A stretch of 64,000 nucleotides of DNA from Akebia trifoliata (lineage: Eukaryota > Streptophyta > Magnoliopsida > Ranunculales > Lardizabalaceae): positions 32,430,721 to 32,494,720 of the forward strand of contig CM030708.1 of the NCBI GenBank assembly GCA_017979445.1. The letters are read 5' to 3'. Both the position numbers and the translations under genes were made by a program. The notes below the pieces were generated by a model. The model was given only the letters and a program-made list of their open reading frames with translations, had not been told where the DNA came from and searched no databases. Positions 48,806 to 61,044 of the stretch are shown in pieces; position 1 is the first letter of the stretch; every line of letters begins with the position of its first letter.

Positions 48806-51677
48806 TTAAGCATCAACAGGAAGGGATGTTGTCCTGTGAAGAGAGTGTGGAAGCAATGCTCCTCTATAGAAACTCTTGGCAGTGAACATGTGATCTGGAC
48901 TTAAGGATTCAGTGGTCGCCTCAGAAATGCAGTCCATTCGGGTCTTCTCTGAATTGGGATGGTTACTCCAAACATGAGCATGGACGGAAACAGATTTAAG
49001 TTCATTTTTCTCTCCTTGAAGTGGGTTTGAAACTGAAGAAGAAAACAAAACTGGGTTTTCTGTGGCGTGTTCCCCAATGTCAGAACCCGGAGACAAAGAT
49101 GAAGCTTTTGAATTTTTTCCTCCTAATTGTCGATTTCTTAGCTCCCTAAGCTCCATCTGATATTTTGCTTTAAGCCATCTCAATTCTTTTCGGATCTCAT
49201 TTTCGTATTCATCCGACAAGGCACACGCCAATGAAGGAATTATGGGGGATGAGAAGAAACTCGGTAACTCATGCATGGAATTTCTTGCATTGGGTTCAAC
49301 ATGATTAGTTAAATCAATAATTCTTTTATCATTCACACACTTATCTTTAGGTTGAGAACATCGTCTGTGTTCTTCATCAGAATGGATCTCTTCTGATCCT
49401 TGCTGAGCCCAGATATCTGTAAGGTGTAAGCCATCTGATTGGCTTGAGACTGTGGGTGCTCCCTCAGCCACACAATGTTCGACCCCCTCCACTTGGTACG
49501 TGATTTCTTCAAACCTCCCGTGCATAGAAGCGCACCCGTGTCGTGAGCATTGAAGAACTTGTAGGTTCTTGGCACCAGGATCATTCAATGAGTGGTAGTC
49601 GATAAGGGAACCATTTGAAGTACGGTTAGAGGCGCAATTGTGACAAAGACCGGCATTTGAGAATCGGGGTGTTTCTTCTATGCCCGGCCCTGGCTTCCAC
49701 TCCGGTACCAAGGAAGCAATCTCGCCATCAATCATATCTGCTATGCTCGTCACATCTTGGTCGGTTATGTCCAATTCCGCAACCATTTCAGTTGCAACAC
49801 TCAATGCTGTATCGGTTTCTATATCGAAAGGAAAGTAAATGTTGCGGATACGGCCTGCAGAGAGGATTACAATACCGGAATTGGTTTCCCTCTTATCGAT
49901 TACTCAAAATAAATAAAAGAAATACAAGCTCGAGAACGAATTTCTAACCTTCTTTATCCGCAATTCTGAGCCTTAACAAGATGCCATCGTCATCTCTCCT
50001 CCTCCCCTTGATTGTGATCTCCACATGTGGAGAATGCTGATCATCATGGTAAGTGAACAATTCAATTCCATTGGGTTCAATCTCAATTGGATGATATTCC
50101 CACCGATGCTCGGGTTCAAGATCCAAACAGTAATCATTGAGATACCCATTGTTCATGGAACTGTTACAATGACCAAGTTCAAGCAAAGGCTGCCTTAGGA
50201 GAGGACCCATCTTATCGATTTCCCTCAGATACTCAATTGGCCTTAAATCGACACCATAATCATCAATTTGGAGAAAAGGATCCATCAAAAGCTCCCTTGC
50301 AGAGAGTCTCCTAGACACTGTCACCAAGCATTTCTCAACAAATTTTCTTACTTCGGGATCCTTCACTTTGTATAAAGCATCCGGTTTTTTCCCCTATAGA
50401 GAAACACAAAACTTGTAAATGGAGAGAGAGGTTACAATTGAGACACCATGGTGACATGGAAAGATGATAAGTTCTTACAGAGATAACTTTCTTGTAGATC
50501 TGAGCAGGATGGGTACATTCACTATAAGGATATTCAAAGGTGACCATTTCCAAGATACACATTCCAAAAGAATAAATGTCCACTAATTCATTGTATTCTT
50601 CTTTATAAACCTCTGGAGCCATGAATTCTGGTGTGCCTGTGAATGAGAAACCCAAATACATACATAAACTACGAAATCCACAAAATCTTTCAACCATATA
50701 AATCTCAAACAACTTAGTAGTTGTATATAGTGTAAAATTTTGATGAGAATTCAAGGAAACAAAACAAGGTACACTTACCAACACAATGAGCTGCGTGGGA
50801 TTTACGAAGGATCGCTGCGAGACCAAGATCACCAATCTTCACTTCGCCTTGGTTCCCATTGATAAAGATGTTGTCACACTTGAGATCTCTATGGATCACA
50901 GGAGGATCATGGCTGTGGAGATAGAGAAGCCCTTTCAAGATCTGCCTACACCAATGCTTCACTGCTCTAATATTAACCTTCTTATGCTTCTGCCTATATC
51001 TACCAACACAAAAAATTAAAATTTACAAAGAAAAACCCAAATCAGAATATTAAAAATCTCAAATACCCAGATTTCAAAATTAATAGTAATAGAGAAACAA
51101 TAGGAGAAATTCCTAATAAAACTTACTGCCTGAGAGTCCCAGACGTGAACATCTCAGTCACAAAGTTTATGTTCCTGTTTGCAGTGTCAACCCAAGAAGT
51201 ATAGAATTTCATGATGTGGTGGTGTTTTAAGGTCTTAAGGAGATGGATTTCAGAGTATAGCCTCTCAAGATCTTCAGGGCTTTGTAGAAAATCATAAAGC
51301 TTGACTTGGTTCCAAGCAACTTCAATCCCTTCAAATTCATCAAAAGCTCTGTAACTGCATCAGTCAACAAATACCCATTTCATGAAACTGCTAGAGACAC
51401 CCAAAAAAAAAAAATTCAAGTTGATTTTTTTTTTTTGCAGAAATCTGAAAAGGGTAGGTAGAAAATATGAGGATAGAGGCCATTACACTGTCTTTGAAGC
51501 TCCTTTACCAAGGATTTGATTGTACTGAAAACAAAAGATGAAACCCAGAGTTAGATAGAGAGAGAAGAGAGAATCTGAAAAGCCAAAGTGGGGAGAGTTT
51601 ACCCTTCCATATCTTCCAGATGGATCAACCTCAACAAACTCAGAGTAATCTGGCTCAAGAGGTTCAAGATCATTCAT
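48806..51677 (-). CDS. WNK1: WNK (with-no-lysine) serine/threonine kinase, WNK1/WNK9 type
   Basis: Seven exons on the - strand (51677-51603, 51524-51487, 51354-51127, 50999-50779, 50636-50479, 50393-49949, 49854-48806) give 737 residues; Arabidopsis WNK1 has about 700. The kinase domain spans roughly 26-285. The glycine loop is [12 protein letters not shown], with Lys36 in the position WNKs use. Subdomain II reads [10 protein letters not shown], so the usual catalytic lysine is replaced by Asn53, the defining feature. Also seen are [10 protein letters not shown] (125-132), GDLG (145-148, DLG instead of DFG), [11 protein letters not shown] and [16 protein letters not shown]2/OSR1_C-like segment follows ([20 protein letters not shown] ... 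IASLVPEW, about 350-405), then a long tail with a predicted helical part ([20 protein letters not shown]). WNKs act in stress, flowering-time and circadian signalling. The tail length and [16 protein letters not shown] start favour WNK1/WNK9; the exact paralogue is an inference. Confidence 0.94.
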
Positions 51678-51940
51678 TCTCTAATGTTTCTACAAGCTCT
51701 TCTTGTTAAAATTTGCTTCTTTGCTTTTGAGAGATTTAAGGATGGATAGGAGAAGAGAGAAAGATCAACCAAACAAAAGAAAGAAAAGAAAACTAAGAAA
51801 TAACGTGAAGGAGAGAGAGAGCCTTGGTGAGTCCATCAAGGTTTTCCAACTCATATACAAAATGACAAAGTGGCAACATTTGTCAGGGATAAGGGACAAA
51901 ACAAGATGACTCTCTCTCTCTCTCTCTCTCTCTGGCCTAG
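51678..51940 (-). promoter_or_regulatory. WNK 5' leader/promoter with GA microsatellite
   Basis: On the - strand this stretch contains a (GA)n run at about 51936-51909 and shorter GAGA-type blocks closer to the gene. CT/GA runs of this kind are common just around plant transcription starts. No clear TATA box was picked out and the start site is unknown. Confidence 0.4.
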
Positions 51941-52179
51941 ACATAGAGGCCATGCAAGATCACAAGGTATTTCTCGGAAATTTCCTCCATAATGAGATGT
52001 TTTATGTATAATTAATTGTTGGGTAAATGAGATCTTCAATACATATGGAAGCTAAATAAAATATGGCACACCATCTCATCAATCTCGAATCTGAACCGTT
52101 CAATGATGCCCATCAACTCAAAAATTTAAATATTATAAGTAAGAGTCCTAATTTATTAACTAGACAGTCTTCACTCGAT

Positions 52180-52329
52180 AAATACTCAGCTGATGTGGCA
52201 CAAATACGAAATCATGACTTCTTTTCTTGAGATACACAACTGGACATTTCCCAAAAAATATGCATCATTGTGTATCTCGATGAAAATAATCTATGATTCT
52301 ATATTCATGCCACATCATCCCAGTATTGA
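52180..52329. mobile_element. Foldback MITE, family D copy 2
   Basis: The left arm is AATACTCAGCTGATGTGGCA; the right arm read backwards is GTCAATACTGGGATGATGTGG. Central blocks TTGAGATACACAA and TTGTGTATCTCGA pair with each other, and an AATCATAGAT-type motif is present as in other family D copies. Confidence 0.65.
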
Positions 52330-52616
52330 CCTAGGAATGAATTTCTAGTTAAAAAATCATTATTCTATAGGTAATTGAGAGGAGGTTGGTGCAGTGCATT
52401 TGGTTGACAAGTAGGGGTTGGGGGAATGGGGAGGGAAGGTAGCTGAGTGTGTTGGTGTGAGTGATTTATGGTTTGAATATCATATTTGACTATATAAATA
52501 AGAGACTGGTAATTCTGTGAGGTAGAGACACGCTTAACAATAACAACCCGTAGCGTTTTAACTCTTTATTCTACCTCATTTTCTTATCCAATTTTATTTC
52601 ATTTGAAATAGAGTTT

Positions 52617-53724
52617 TGCCGAAGTGACCTCAGGATTGTATCTCACATCGCACTTTCTTAAATTACGAGTAGAAAATCATATATTGTTCCTACACACTTC
52701 CATGTAAGGGTGGTAAAGAGATAGATCCTATCGTATCAAGTATTGAGGGAAGGGCATTATAAAAATTTACCAAATTCAAACCTAATTCATTTAATAATCG
52801 TGTCAAAAACTTAAACTCAAACCCAATCCATTTATAAATAGGTATATGTGACCCAACCCATTTATAACCTTGTTTAATTAAATTATAAATTTTATTAAAA
52901 AATTTAAATTACATTTTCATCACTAAATATAAAATATCATTATTAAAAATAAAGTCACACAATCATAAACTAAGTTCAATGGTAAAAAAATAACTTTTTT
53001 TAAAAAACTTTATATAATTTTATCCTTTACAACCATGTGATATCAAATCATGTTTTTGGATGCCATAAGGAGATTTGGTTAAAAACTTTCTTTACTAACT
53101 TAGTAAGGAAAGTGTTTTTCATTATTATAATAATAATAATAATTATTATTATTATTGGATAAGTAAAGTGTATTTCATTAGCACATAGACATACTAGTCT
53201 TATTTAATAAGGGTCATTTTGCCCCACATGAATCACCATATTAGGAATCAAACACCACATGCATCTAGATGTCAATGGAAAAATAGATTAAAAAATATAT
53301 AAATATAAATAAATAATATAGTAAGGAAAGTGTTATTTTCTCTCCCAAACTAAAAGTTTAATCATAAATTATTTAAAAAATATTTTAAAACACACTCTAA
53401 AATAAAATAAAAAATGTATTACGAAAAAGTTCTGGGAAAATTCTTATAAAAAATGAATTACTTAAATAATTGTTGATATATTTAAAACTACACGTTAATG
53501 ACAAAATAACTTAACATGTCAAAACGGGTTAGGCGGGTTGATGCTCCTAACCCGAACCCAACTCATTTAATAATCGCGTAAGACTAATTGATATTATTAT
53601 GACCCAAATCCACTAATTTTGTGTCATTCTCGAGTCATGTTCGTGGATTGTGTTAAGATTGCCACCCCTACAGTTCCACGTCAGGAAAGTGCGATGTGAG
53701 GTACAATCTTGAGGTCACTTTAGC
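52617..53724. mobile_element. Family A foldback element split by a nested hAT-like element
   Basis: The outer ends are inverted: GAAGTGACCTCAGGATTGTA plus CTCACATCGCACTTTC on the left, and AAGTGACCTCAAGATTGTAC plus CTCACATCGCACTTTC on the right read backwards. Between them, 52706-53673 is a separate insertion that starts AAGGGTGGTAA and ends TTGCCACCCCTACAG. It is flanked by TTCCATGT (52698-52705) and TTCCACGT (53674-53681), an 8-bp duplication with one transition, as hAT elements make. The related element at 59392-59560 reads straight through this point (CACTTTCATGTTGAAAAATT), which shows the empty site. The inner element is A/T-rich with no transposase frame. Confidence 0.75.
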
Positions 53725-53762
53725 ATTATTCTCTCAAATATGATTGGTGAGATGTCCAAAGA

Positions 53763-54126
53763 CCTATGTTACCTAGTTCGTGGGTTTGCTCATTTCAAAT
53801 TGGGCTTCTTGGTTCGTCACTTAAGAACAAACGCAATTTGTAGGGGTAGACAGGGTTTAGAGCACTTGAAGGTTGAAGTGATGAATAAGGTAAAAACAAT
53901 GAAAGTATTTGGTCATTTTTCATCATTTTAGGGCATTCTATCAATTTAAAATTTTTGGAGGATAACTCAATGTATAAACACGTGGAGGATGTGTGAAGAA
54001 ATTAAGGTAAAATAAAGAAATTTGTTTGGTTCGCTAACTATCACGTACCAAAAGCGAATTGCACCACAATTGGTTTGAATCAAATTGATTCATGGTTCAA
54101 TACCCCTTTAACGAATTGTAACCTTG
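53763..54126. mobile_element. TIR element, family E copy 2
   Basis: It opens CCTATGTTACCTAGTTCGTGG and closes with a GAATTGTAACCTTGG end that is the imperfect reverse of the start. TTGGTTCG-type blocks lie near both ends. The start matches the element at 44669-45060 closely. The 63-residue frame at its left end is accidental. Confidence 0.5.
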
Positions 54127-54298
54127 GCCAAGACCACACCTCAGGAAGTGAAGGTCTTGGGTTCAAATCCCCCATTGGGGACACTGTAGGGTTTTATTGC
54201 ATGAATTACTTGGTGGGAGGGAGGGGATTGTACGTGCCCCAAAGTTAGTCAGGTGATCTAAGAGATTAGAATACCTCGATTCCAACAAAAAAAAATAT
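54120..54298 (+). mobile_element. tRNA-derived SINE
   Basis: CTTGGGTTCAAATCCCCC at about 54168-54185 is a good RNA polymerase III B box inside a TpsiC-arm-like stem. The unit continues into a unique body and ends near 54298 in CAACAAAAAAAAA, an A-rich tail as SINEs have. The A box region is poorly conserved. It overlaps the right end of the family E element, which may mark its insertion point. Confidence 0.55.
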
Positions 54299-55027
54299 AA
54301 CATGAGCTATAAATCTCATAGAATTTTAATAAAAGAAAAGATCAAAGAGTTTGTGAATTCTACACAATATTGTTGATCCAAGCTAATATAATGGAGTGGT
54401 TTTCGTTAGGATGTCAAAATATCCTTCATCTACATTAATTGTGGATGCAAATTCTTATTCAACTCCTTGCTAAGCCATTCTCTTAGGATGAGCTAATCCT
54501 CTCTTACTAAGTGACAAAATGTGTACCCACAACTATGCCTTTAATCTTTGCTCCTCAGTCTTTATAAACTAGTTTATCACTTCTATTGCATACAAATCTG
54601 ACAATCTCTTTACATAGTTTTCGAATACTAATTGAATGAGAAATAGGTATGTTGTTGATCCCTAACTCAACAAAGGTTAATATTGGATAAAACATAGATG
54701 ATGATAATGAATGGATGGTCCTATGATTTCCCTTATGACTCTAATTTTGTTACTCGATATGATAACAATCTTATAAATAAATGACGTGTAAAAATGTAAT
54801 ATTTTAGTATGTTTATAATTACTTTCATTATACCCACCAGGGTTTAGTTTAGATGGAAAGAATGACTAAGTTTGCTATGAATTTTTATATGCACCCCCTC
54901 CCCATATAATGTGACTACTTACCTGTTGTAATGTGACAGGGTGGGATGGTGTGTGCAGCTTGCCTAGCCAAAAAAAAAGGTACTTTCATTATCTCAATCC
55001 ACCTTCTTTTTAGTCTCTCTCGTTGTA

Positions 55028-55452
55028 GGTGTTAGGGTTGTCAATGGATTGGAACAAACCTAATTTTTTATTCGATGACAATAGGTCCAAATGAAGGATT
55101 TGAGTTATGATAAACGGATCTAATAAAAATATACTTTGATAACTTATTAGATCAATTTTATATAAATTGTCCCCCAATTTGATAATGTGTTTGAGATATA
55201 TAAATGATACATGATTAAATGTTATATTAGTTTTTATGAAATAGAATTGGGTTAAATTATGACCAACTTGAAAATCTTGATTTTTTTGGATTGGATCCAA
55301 AACAATACTCAACATGTCATACAAATCAGATCTGAACTTAAAATAAAACATCCAATTAGGTCAGGTCGGATACAATGTCTAATAAATTTCTTATTGGATT
55401 GATACCAATTTGGTACCAATCCAATCCAGTTCCATCCGTTGACAACTCTAGA
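55028..55452. mobile_element. hAT-like foldback element
   Basis: The left end is TAGGGTTGTCAATGGATTGG and the right end read backwards is TAGAGTTGTCAACGGATGG, with an ATTGGAACAAACC/GGTACCAATCC pair further in. TAGGG-TGTCAA termini are common in plant hAT-type MITEs. No clear 8-bp target duplication was found. Confidence 0.55.
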
Positions 55453-55843
55453 TGATATAATCGGCCTTCATACCATCTCAATATAATTTCTTTAGTTTGT
55501 TATTTATTAGGACTATTCCAACTTTTATGAGTTCCCCTACAATGGTTTAGTCTAAATTATGGATCAAATGAATCGTTATTTGTTTGGTAATACTTTTGAA
55601 GTCTAAATTGAGGCAATTCACTTTTAAAATTCAAGCTTCAGAAAATTTAATCTTGTATGTTTCATTTCAGATTTCAAACGTTAGAATCAAAATCTTGAAG
55701 TTTTGAAGTAGCGATAAGGGATGTTGGATAAATCCAGAAGTTTTGAATAAGAAATTAGTTCCAGACTTCAAAAGTGTTACCAAACACAATCTTAATGATT
55801 GATAATAGAGACGTGATAAATTGACACGATAAATAGTACGCGA

Positions 55844-55953
55844 TCAGTACTCAACTGACGTGGTAAAGGCACAAAACCGCTGATCTTTTTCTTGGGGATA
55901 CACAAGGTAAAAGATCTACGATTCTCTGCCCCTGCCACGTCAGCTGCATACCG
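55844..55953. mobile_element. Foldback MITE, family D copy 3
   Basis: CAGTACTCAACTGACGTGG on the left pairs with CCACGTCAGCTGCATACC on the right. A central GGGGATACACAAG and an ATCTACGATTC block correspond to the GAGATACAC and AATCATAGAT blocks of the other copies. Confidence 0.6.
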
Positions 55954-56694
55954 ATGGATTTATCATTAATATTGATAATAATATATTTAAAAATCCAATC
56001 CTTCTTGCCAAACAATACAATTTCATTCTCTACTATGCATTGTAATTACAAAATATGGTGAGAAGGTCAAATATCTCAATTTCTTGATAGACAATAAATT
56101 AGGATTCATCGTTGTAGTTGAGTCATCAAATCTCCACTCTCGACAAGATAAAAAAAAACAAAAAAAAAATTGATAAAACAATAATTGAGCTGAGTCATGA
56201 AAAATTCATTAATGAACCTACAGATCACTTACATGACCTAAAGATACATTGGTTTTGATCTAGAGAGAAAATCTTTCTGAACTAACTCTAACATTGTCCT
56301 GTGATTGGTGCAACAGCAAAACTGCAGAAAATAGAAACAACAAACTGTAATCTCCGTACATCAATTTCAAAGGTTTTGGTACCTTAGAAAAATCAATAAT
56401 TATCGGCAGCTGTGATACACTCCGAACAATCCCCCACATGCCTTACCCTTTACCTAACGTCCTAACAAATGGTATTTATCCATTTTATGATTTATTAATA
56501 ATAATTATTATTTTTGAATATTAATAATTTTGGATAGATAAATAAAAGTATACAAAGTCACTAAAAAGACAGATAAATGCATAGGTTAAATGATTGTATT
56601 GGCTTTAGTATGGATATTATTATTGAACCAAAAAAAAAAAAAATCATTTTTAAAAGCATTATAATAATTTATATAAAATTTGAATAATTGTTTT

Positions 56695-56885
56695 TTGGAA
56701 AGACAGTATCCCCACCTTTTGGTGAGACTAATCTTTCCGAGGCCACACACATTCCCACCCAGTCATGTGTTACGATAGGTAAGTAGATACATTTACTGTG
56801 GAAAGGTGTATAAAGATTCGAAGTCACGATTTGGAGAGCAAACCCAGTCACTTCCTTACCATCTCAGCGAACCCCGATGGGTAAA
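56695..56885 (-). mobile_element. tRNA-derived SINE remnant
   Basis: On the - strand it begins near 56880 with GGGGTTCGCTGAGATGGTAA (A-box-like GCTGAGATGG), has CGTGACTTCGAATC (B-box-like) some 50 bases on, and ends in GGTGGGGATACTGTC. The arrangement is that of an Au-type plant SINE, but the assignment is by pattern only. Confidence 0.5.
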
Positions 56886-58753
56886 ATTTGAATAATTAAG
56901 TTATTACTTTTGTGTACAATATTATGAGTCCTAAAACATCAAATTTGTAAGGATCTTAAAGAATTATATTTTCATAAATTATAATAGTTTATATTTTCAC
57001 AAAAAGCTACATATATATATATTATTACTTTAAAAAAAAAAATTATTGATCAAATAAATATTTGATCATATCTTAAGCAACAAGAGGGGCTGTAAAGATA
57101 TGATCCTCTAATCCATGATTGGTAGGTCTCCATGGTTGTAGTTGTTCAACCATCTAATCAAATTGATCAAAGAAATATTTGGTAACATCTTTTTTTTTGC
57201 CTATTTTCAATTTTAGTAATGTCTGATTAAGTTAAATAATAATAAAAAACATATTCCAATGTTTTAGATATGTTTTTTTTTTTTATCATCCAATGTCTCT
57301 TCATGATTTGTTAAATAATTAAGCAACAAATAAATAAAACATTAAATTTGTATCTTTACAATGGCAATTATCATTTACATATTCCATTTTATCGTAGAAT
57401 GAATATAAAATTCGAGTTATTTGATACTCTCACCAGAATAGCTCACCTACGGTGGCAGTTGGACCCCATCTTAAGCACCATGGGCAAATGGTAACGGTAC
57501 TTGACTGAACTACGCTATAAAAAGAGTAGAGTAGGCTCAGGCTCAGTAAATGGAAGAAAAGTCATTTTACCAAAAGTTCATAATAGAAATAAGTAGACTT
57601 CAAAGTTAGAACTTGCTGGTCGAGAGAAAAATACAACATAAAACGACAACAAACTTATGGTTGAAGGGGGGAAATACAAAACTCGCATTGATCTCTGAGA
57701 TGATGCCCTCGAATATATAGATGATAGTCATTTTACTTTAGAGAAGTCCAAATTACAATATTTAATAAAAAAAGTCAACTCTTTGGCTATCTACTATATA
57801 TTGACCTTGTTCACCCGAAACTCATAGTAGGCATTCTTCACCCATGTCGAAATTAAGTACTGAAAAATATAAAATATTATGTGAAAAAATTAATATAATA
57901 TTTTTAATAAAAATATGTAAAAATGCACTTTCAACAAGGTCATTTTTATTACAAGGAAGATCATAAAAATGTGTTATAATGCTAGTTTTTTTATTACTTA
58001 AAGTACCTGTGATACATTTAATGACATTAACCACAATTGTTCCCCAATTATTTCAACTTTAATTGTTAATGGATCCTATTTGGATCAAATCAAGGTTGAT
58101 CAATAAACCAATCCAAGAACAATAGGACTCAATCCGAGTAAATTTTTGATCTGATCTTATCATTACTTTATCGATCATGTTAGATTGGATCCTGTAAACA
58201 TAAAATACACCTACTTTCTTATGTAATTTTATTGGATAAAAAGTGGTTACCAATTATCATTTCGAATCGGGTTCCAGAGGAGTGACTGATCGGATTTTGG
58301 ACCCGATCCATTGATTCCATAACCATAAACCAGTCTTATAAATGACGTATTCGTTAACACGTGAGTGGTTATTGTAATTTTAAAAGCTTTCCGTACAGTT
58401 AGGTGCTTTTAAGAAAAAAATGTTGATGGAGAGATTTTGTCTGGAGTGTAGACCTCCAACACGGCGCACGATTACGTCTACGAGTGTGGCATTTTTAACG
58501 TGCACTGTTTACACAGCTTGGTGACTAACGAGTAACGAGTAACGAGAACATGCCACGTGGGTACGAAGCAACTTGTTTCGATGAGTTCGTGTCATGTAGT
58601 GTAGACCCAAGACACATCACCACACCCGTGTTTCTTTGCCTCGAATTTAGTGAAAGTAGGAGAGATGTTAAACTCAATATACCAAACTATCCTCACTTCT
58701 ATGCTTGTATGTCTGTTGGTAAGCACACTTGTAACTCACTCAGTGGTTATAGA

Positions 58754-59737
58754 CATGTTCTAAAACTCAAGTCAAGTCGACTTGTTTGGGTTCCGAGTTG
58801 ACTCGGTCCTCACTTGTTGTTACAAACTCACCCACTTAATTAGAAAATGTAAAACAATTTTGTATGTTTAATACTAGAGTTTGCTTGTGCTAAGAGGCAT
58901 GGGAATTCTCTTTGGGAACGAGGGGTATGGGAAAAATAATAAAATTGAAGGGATATTATTGAAAAGAGTCAGGATTCATTGACTCCTAAGAATGACTCGT
59001 GAAAGAACACATTATTCCAACCCTTTAAATGCAAAATCTAATGATTGAGATTTATCTTTGGGATAAGTATCTCTGAGATTTGTGTTATTAAGATACTCAT
59101 AAATCTCAACCGTTGAATTTTGTGTTTTAAGGGTTGGGATCATGAGTCATTGGATCCCTACACTATTTAAAAATAAGTTCTAGAAAAGACAATATATAAA
59201 GTTTAAGGAATGTTCTCAAAATAGGAGAATAGAATAAGACAGAAAATAAAATTGGAGGGTGTTCTTCAATATAAGAGGAGAACAAATAAAAATTGTCTTA
59301 AAGATTCATGAAAAAATTAAATCTCAATCCCACTTTATAATAGGGGATAAAAAGACAAAGGGAGAATAATTGTCATGTATATTTTAGAGTCGTGCTGGAG
59401 TGACCTTAGTTTGGAATCTCATATTGCACTTCTTCACGTGAAGGTGAATGGGAATCGTAGATCTTTTTCACTCGTATCTTGATGAAATTATCTATGGTTC
59501 CCACACACTTTCATGTTGAAAAATTCGATATAAGGTACCAGACTAAAGTCACTTCAACATTATTGTATATTTTTATTATATAAATTTTTGAAGGAAATAA
59601 AAAAATAATTATTATTATTTTATAATAATAATTTAATATTTTTTTGACGGATACAAATCAACTAATGAGTCTTCGACTTGACTTGATTCCATCAACATGG
59701 GAGTAGAGTTGATTGAGTACTAATTTCTAAAACTATG
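58754..59737. mobile_element. MULE-like TIR element, family C copy 4, carrying a nested MITE
   Basis: The left end is CATGTTCTAAAACTCAAGTC with GTCAAGTCGACTTG. The right end is CTAAAACTATG preceded by GACTTGACTTGATTCC. Flanks GTTATAGAC (left) and GTCATAAAT (right) match at 6 of 9 bases with transitions only, which hints at an old 9-bp duplication. A family A foldback element sits inside at 59392-59560. Confidence 0.5.
59392..59560. mobile_element. Foldback MITE, family A, uninterrupted copy
   Basis: The ends GTGCTGGAGTGACCTTAGT and, read backwards, ATGTTGAAGTGACTTTAGT are inverted repeats. Inner arms include TGCACTTCTTCACGTGAAGG and GAATCGTAGATC against ATCTATGGTTCCC. It is about 170 bp, and aligns with both outer parts of the element at 52617-53724. 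Confidence 0.7.
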
Positions 59738-60095
59738 GTCATAAATAGTTGTGGTCATGGTTCAAAAGTTTAATTGCATTTTGGTAGAATGTCTCAATTT
59801 TTGAAAGAGACCCAAAAGCCATTCATACAAGATATTGAATGTTAGAAAACATTTCAAAGTATCTCAAAAGGTTCATTTGAGAATATTTTGATTTTTCTTT
59901 CTGTTGGATTATGAGATTTTAAAACCTCGAATAAGACATCAATTATGATGAGTCACCATGCATGCATCTCCATGTAAAAAAGCATTTTTTTTTTCATTTT
60001 TTTAAAGGATAAATTTGTCTTTTCAATTGGAAGATTATTTTATAATATTTTTAAATTGTTGTTGCAACATTATAAAGAGCCATACCTGTAAAAGT

Positions 60096-60270
60096 ACCCA
60101 TGTGGCATATTCAATCGACACCTTTGACATGATGGGAATCATAGATCTACACTCTTTGGAATACAAAACTGAATTTTCCCATAAAAATATGCAATTTTAT
60201 ATCTCGAGAAATGCAAATCTATGATTCCCAAACATGTCACGACAAGAGTGTCAATCGATGCTATGTGGGT
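60096..60270. mobile_element. Foldback MITE, family D copy 4
   Basis: ACCCATGTGGCATATTCAAT and the right end ATGCTATGTGGGT are inverted repeats. Longer inner arms are CGACACCTTTGACATGATGG and GGGAATCATAGATCTAC, pairing with AATCTATGATTCCC and CATGTCACGACAAGAGTGTC. TATCTCGAGA lies at the centre. It is the best preserved member of the family. Confidence 0.7.
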
Positions 60271-60319
60271 AAGCCCGATTTTCACGATTCATTATATTTA
60301 GGAGCACTTCTTTTATTTT

Positions 60320-60441
60320 GAGAGCTGTTTATTGCCACACCAAAATTTATTAGTGCCACGCGATCTTTATATAAATCACTAAAGAATTACACATAGTTGA
60401 TGTAGTGTTAGTAAAAGTTTGTATGGTAATAATAACTCTCT
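60320..60441. mobile_element. Foldback MITE, family B copy 4
   Basis: GAGAGCTGTTTATTGCCACA on the left pairs with TGGTAATAATAACTCTC on the right, and GTTAGTAAAAGTTTGTATGG corresponds to the right arm of the other copies. It is more diverged than copies 1 to 3. Confidence 0.55.
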
Positions 60442-60997
60442 TTATCTATTTATTTTTATAAAAAAGAGTTAGTTTATCAATTTTTTTTAAATGCCACATA
60501 TTTCCTTTTCAAGATCTTTATAATGATATTCATTACTCAATATTTTAGTTAAATATAATTTTTTATTTACACTGATATAAAAATTCCATATAATATCCTT
60601 AGAAGCTCAATTTTTTTTTAACAACATGTTCATCACATTACATCCCTTCAGTCAATTAATTTATCTATGATCATGGGCAAATCACATTTTCAAATAATAA
60701 ATCAATCTCGAGAAATTAAATTCCATAAATTACATTTTCCTTAAAATTGATTTTTTCTACCGTGTACGTATCTTCTTTGAAGCTTACGGTCCCTAGCTAC
60801 TTGTATTGCATAAGACTTATTTAGCTTTCTATATTTAATTTTCAACATTTCAGCTTTTCCCAAGTTTTTTAGACCAAGGCTCTGATGAAGATGACAGGTT
60901 CCACACTTAAATTTCATAGTGCACGCAAGGAGCTTTCAAAGATAATTGATTATTCCAAACTTGGAATTTCTTGGTCAATTGGAGACTTATTCAAATT

Positions 60998-61044
<47 letters not shown>

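Noticed and set aside
49333..49584. Overlapping - strand open frame within WNK exon 7
   Set aside because: It is a shadow in another frame of the WNK tail exon, with no independent support.
54120..54200. Possible tRNA gene (GGTTCAAATCC box)
   Set aside because: Only the B box and its stem look right. No acceptor stem or anticodon arm can be folded, and an A-rich tail follows, so a SINE is more likely.
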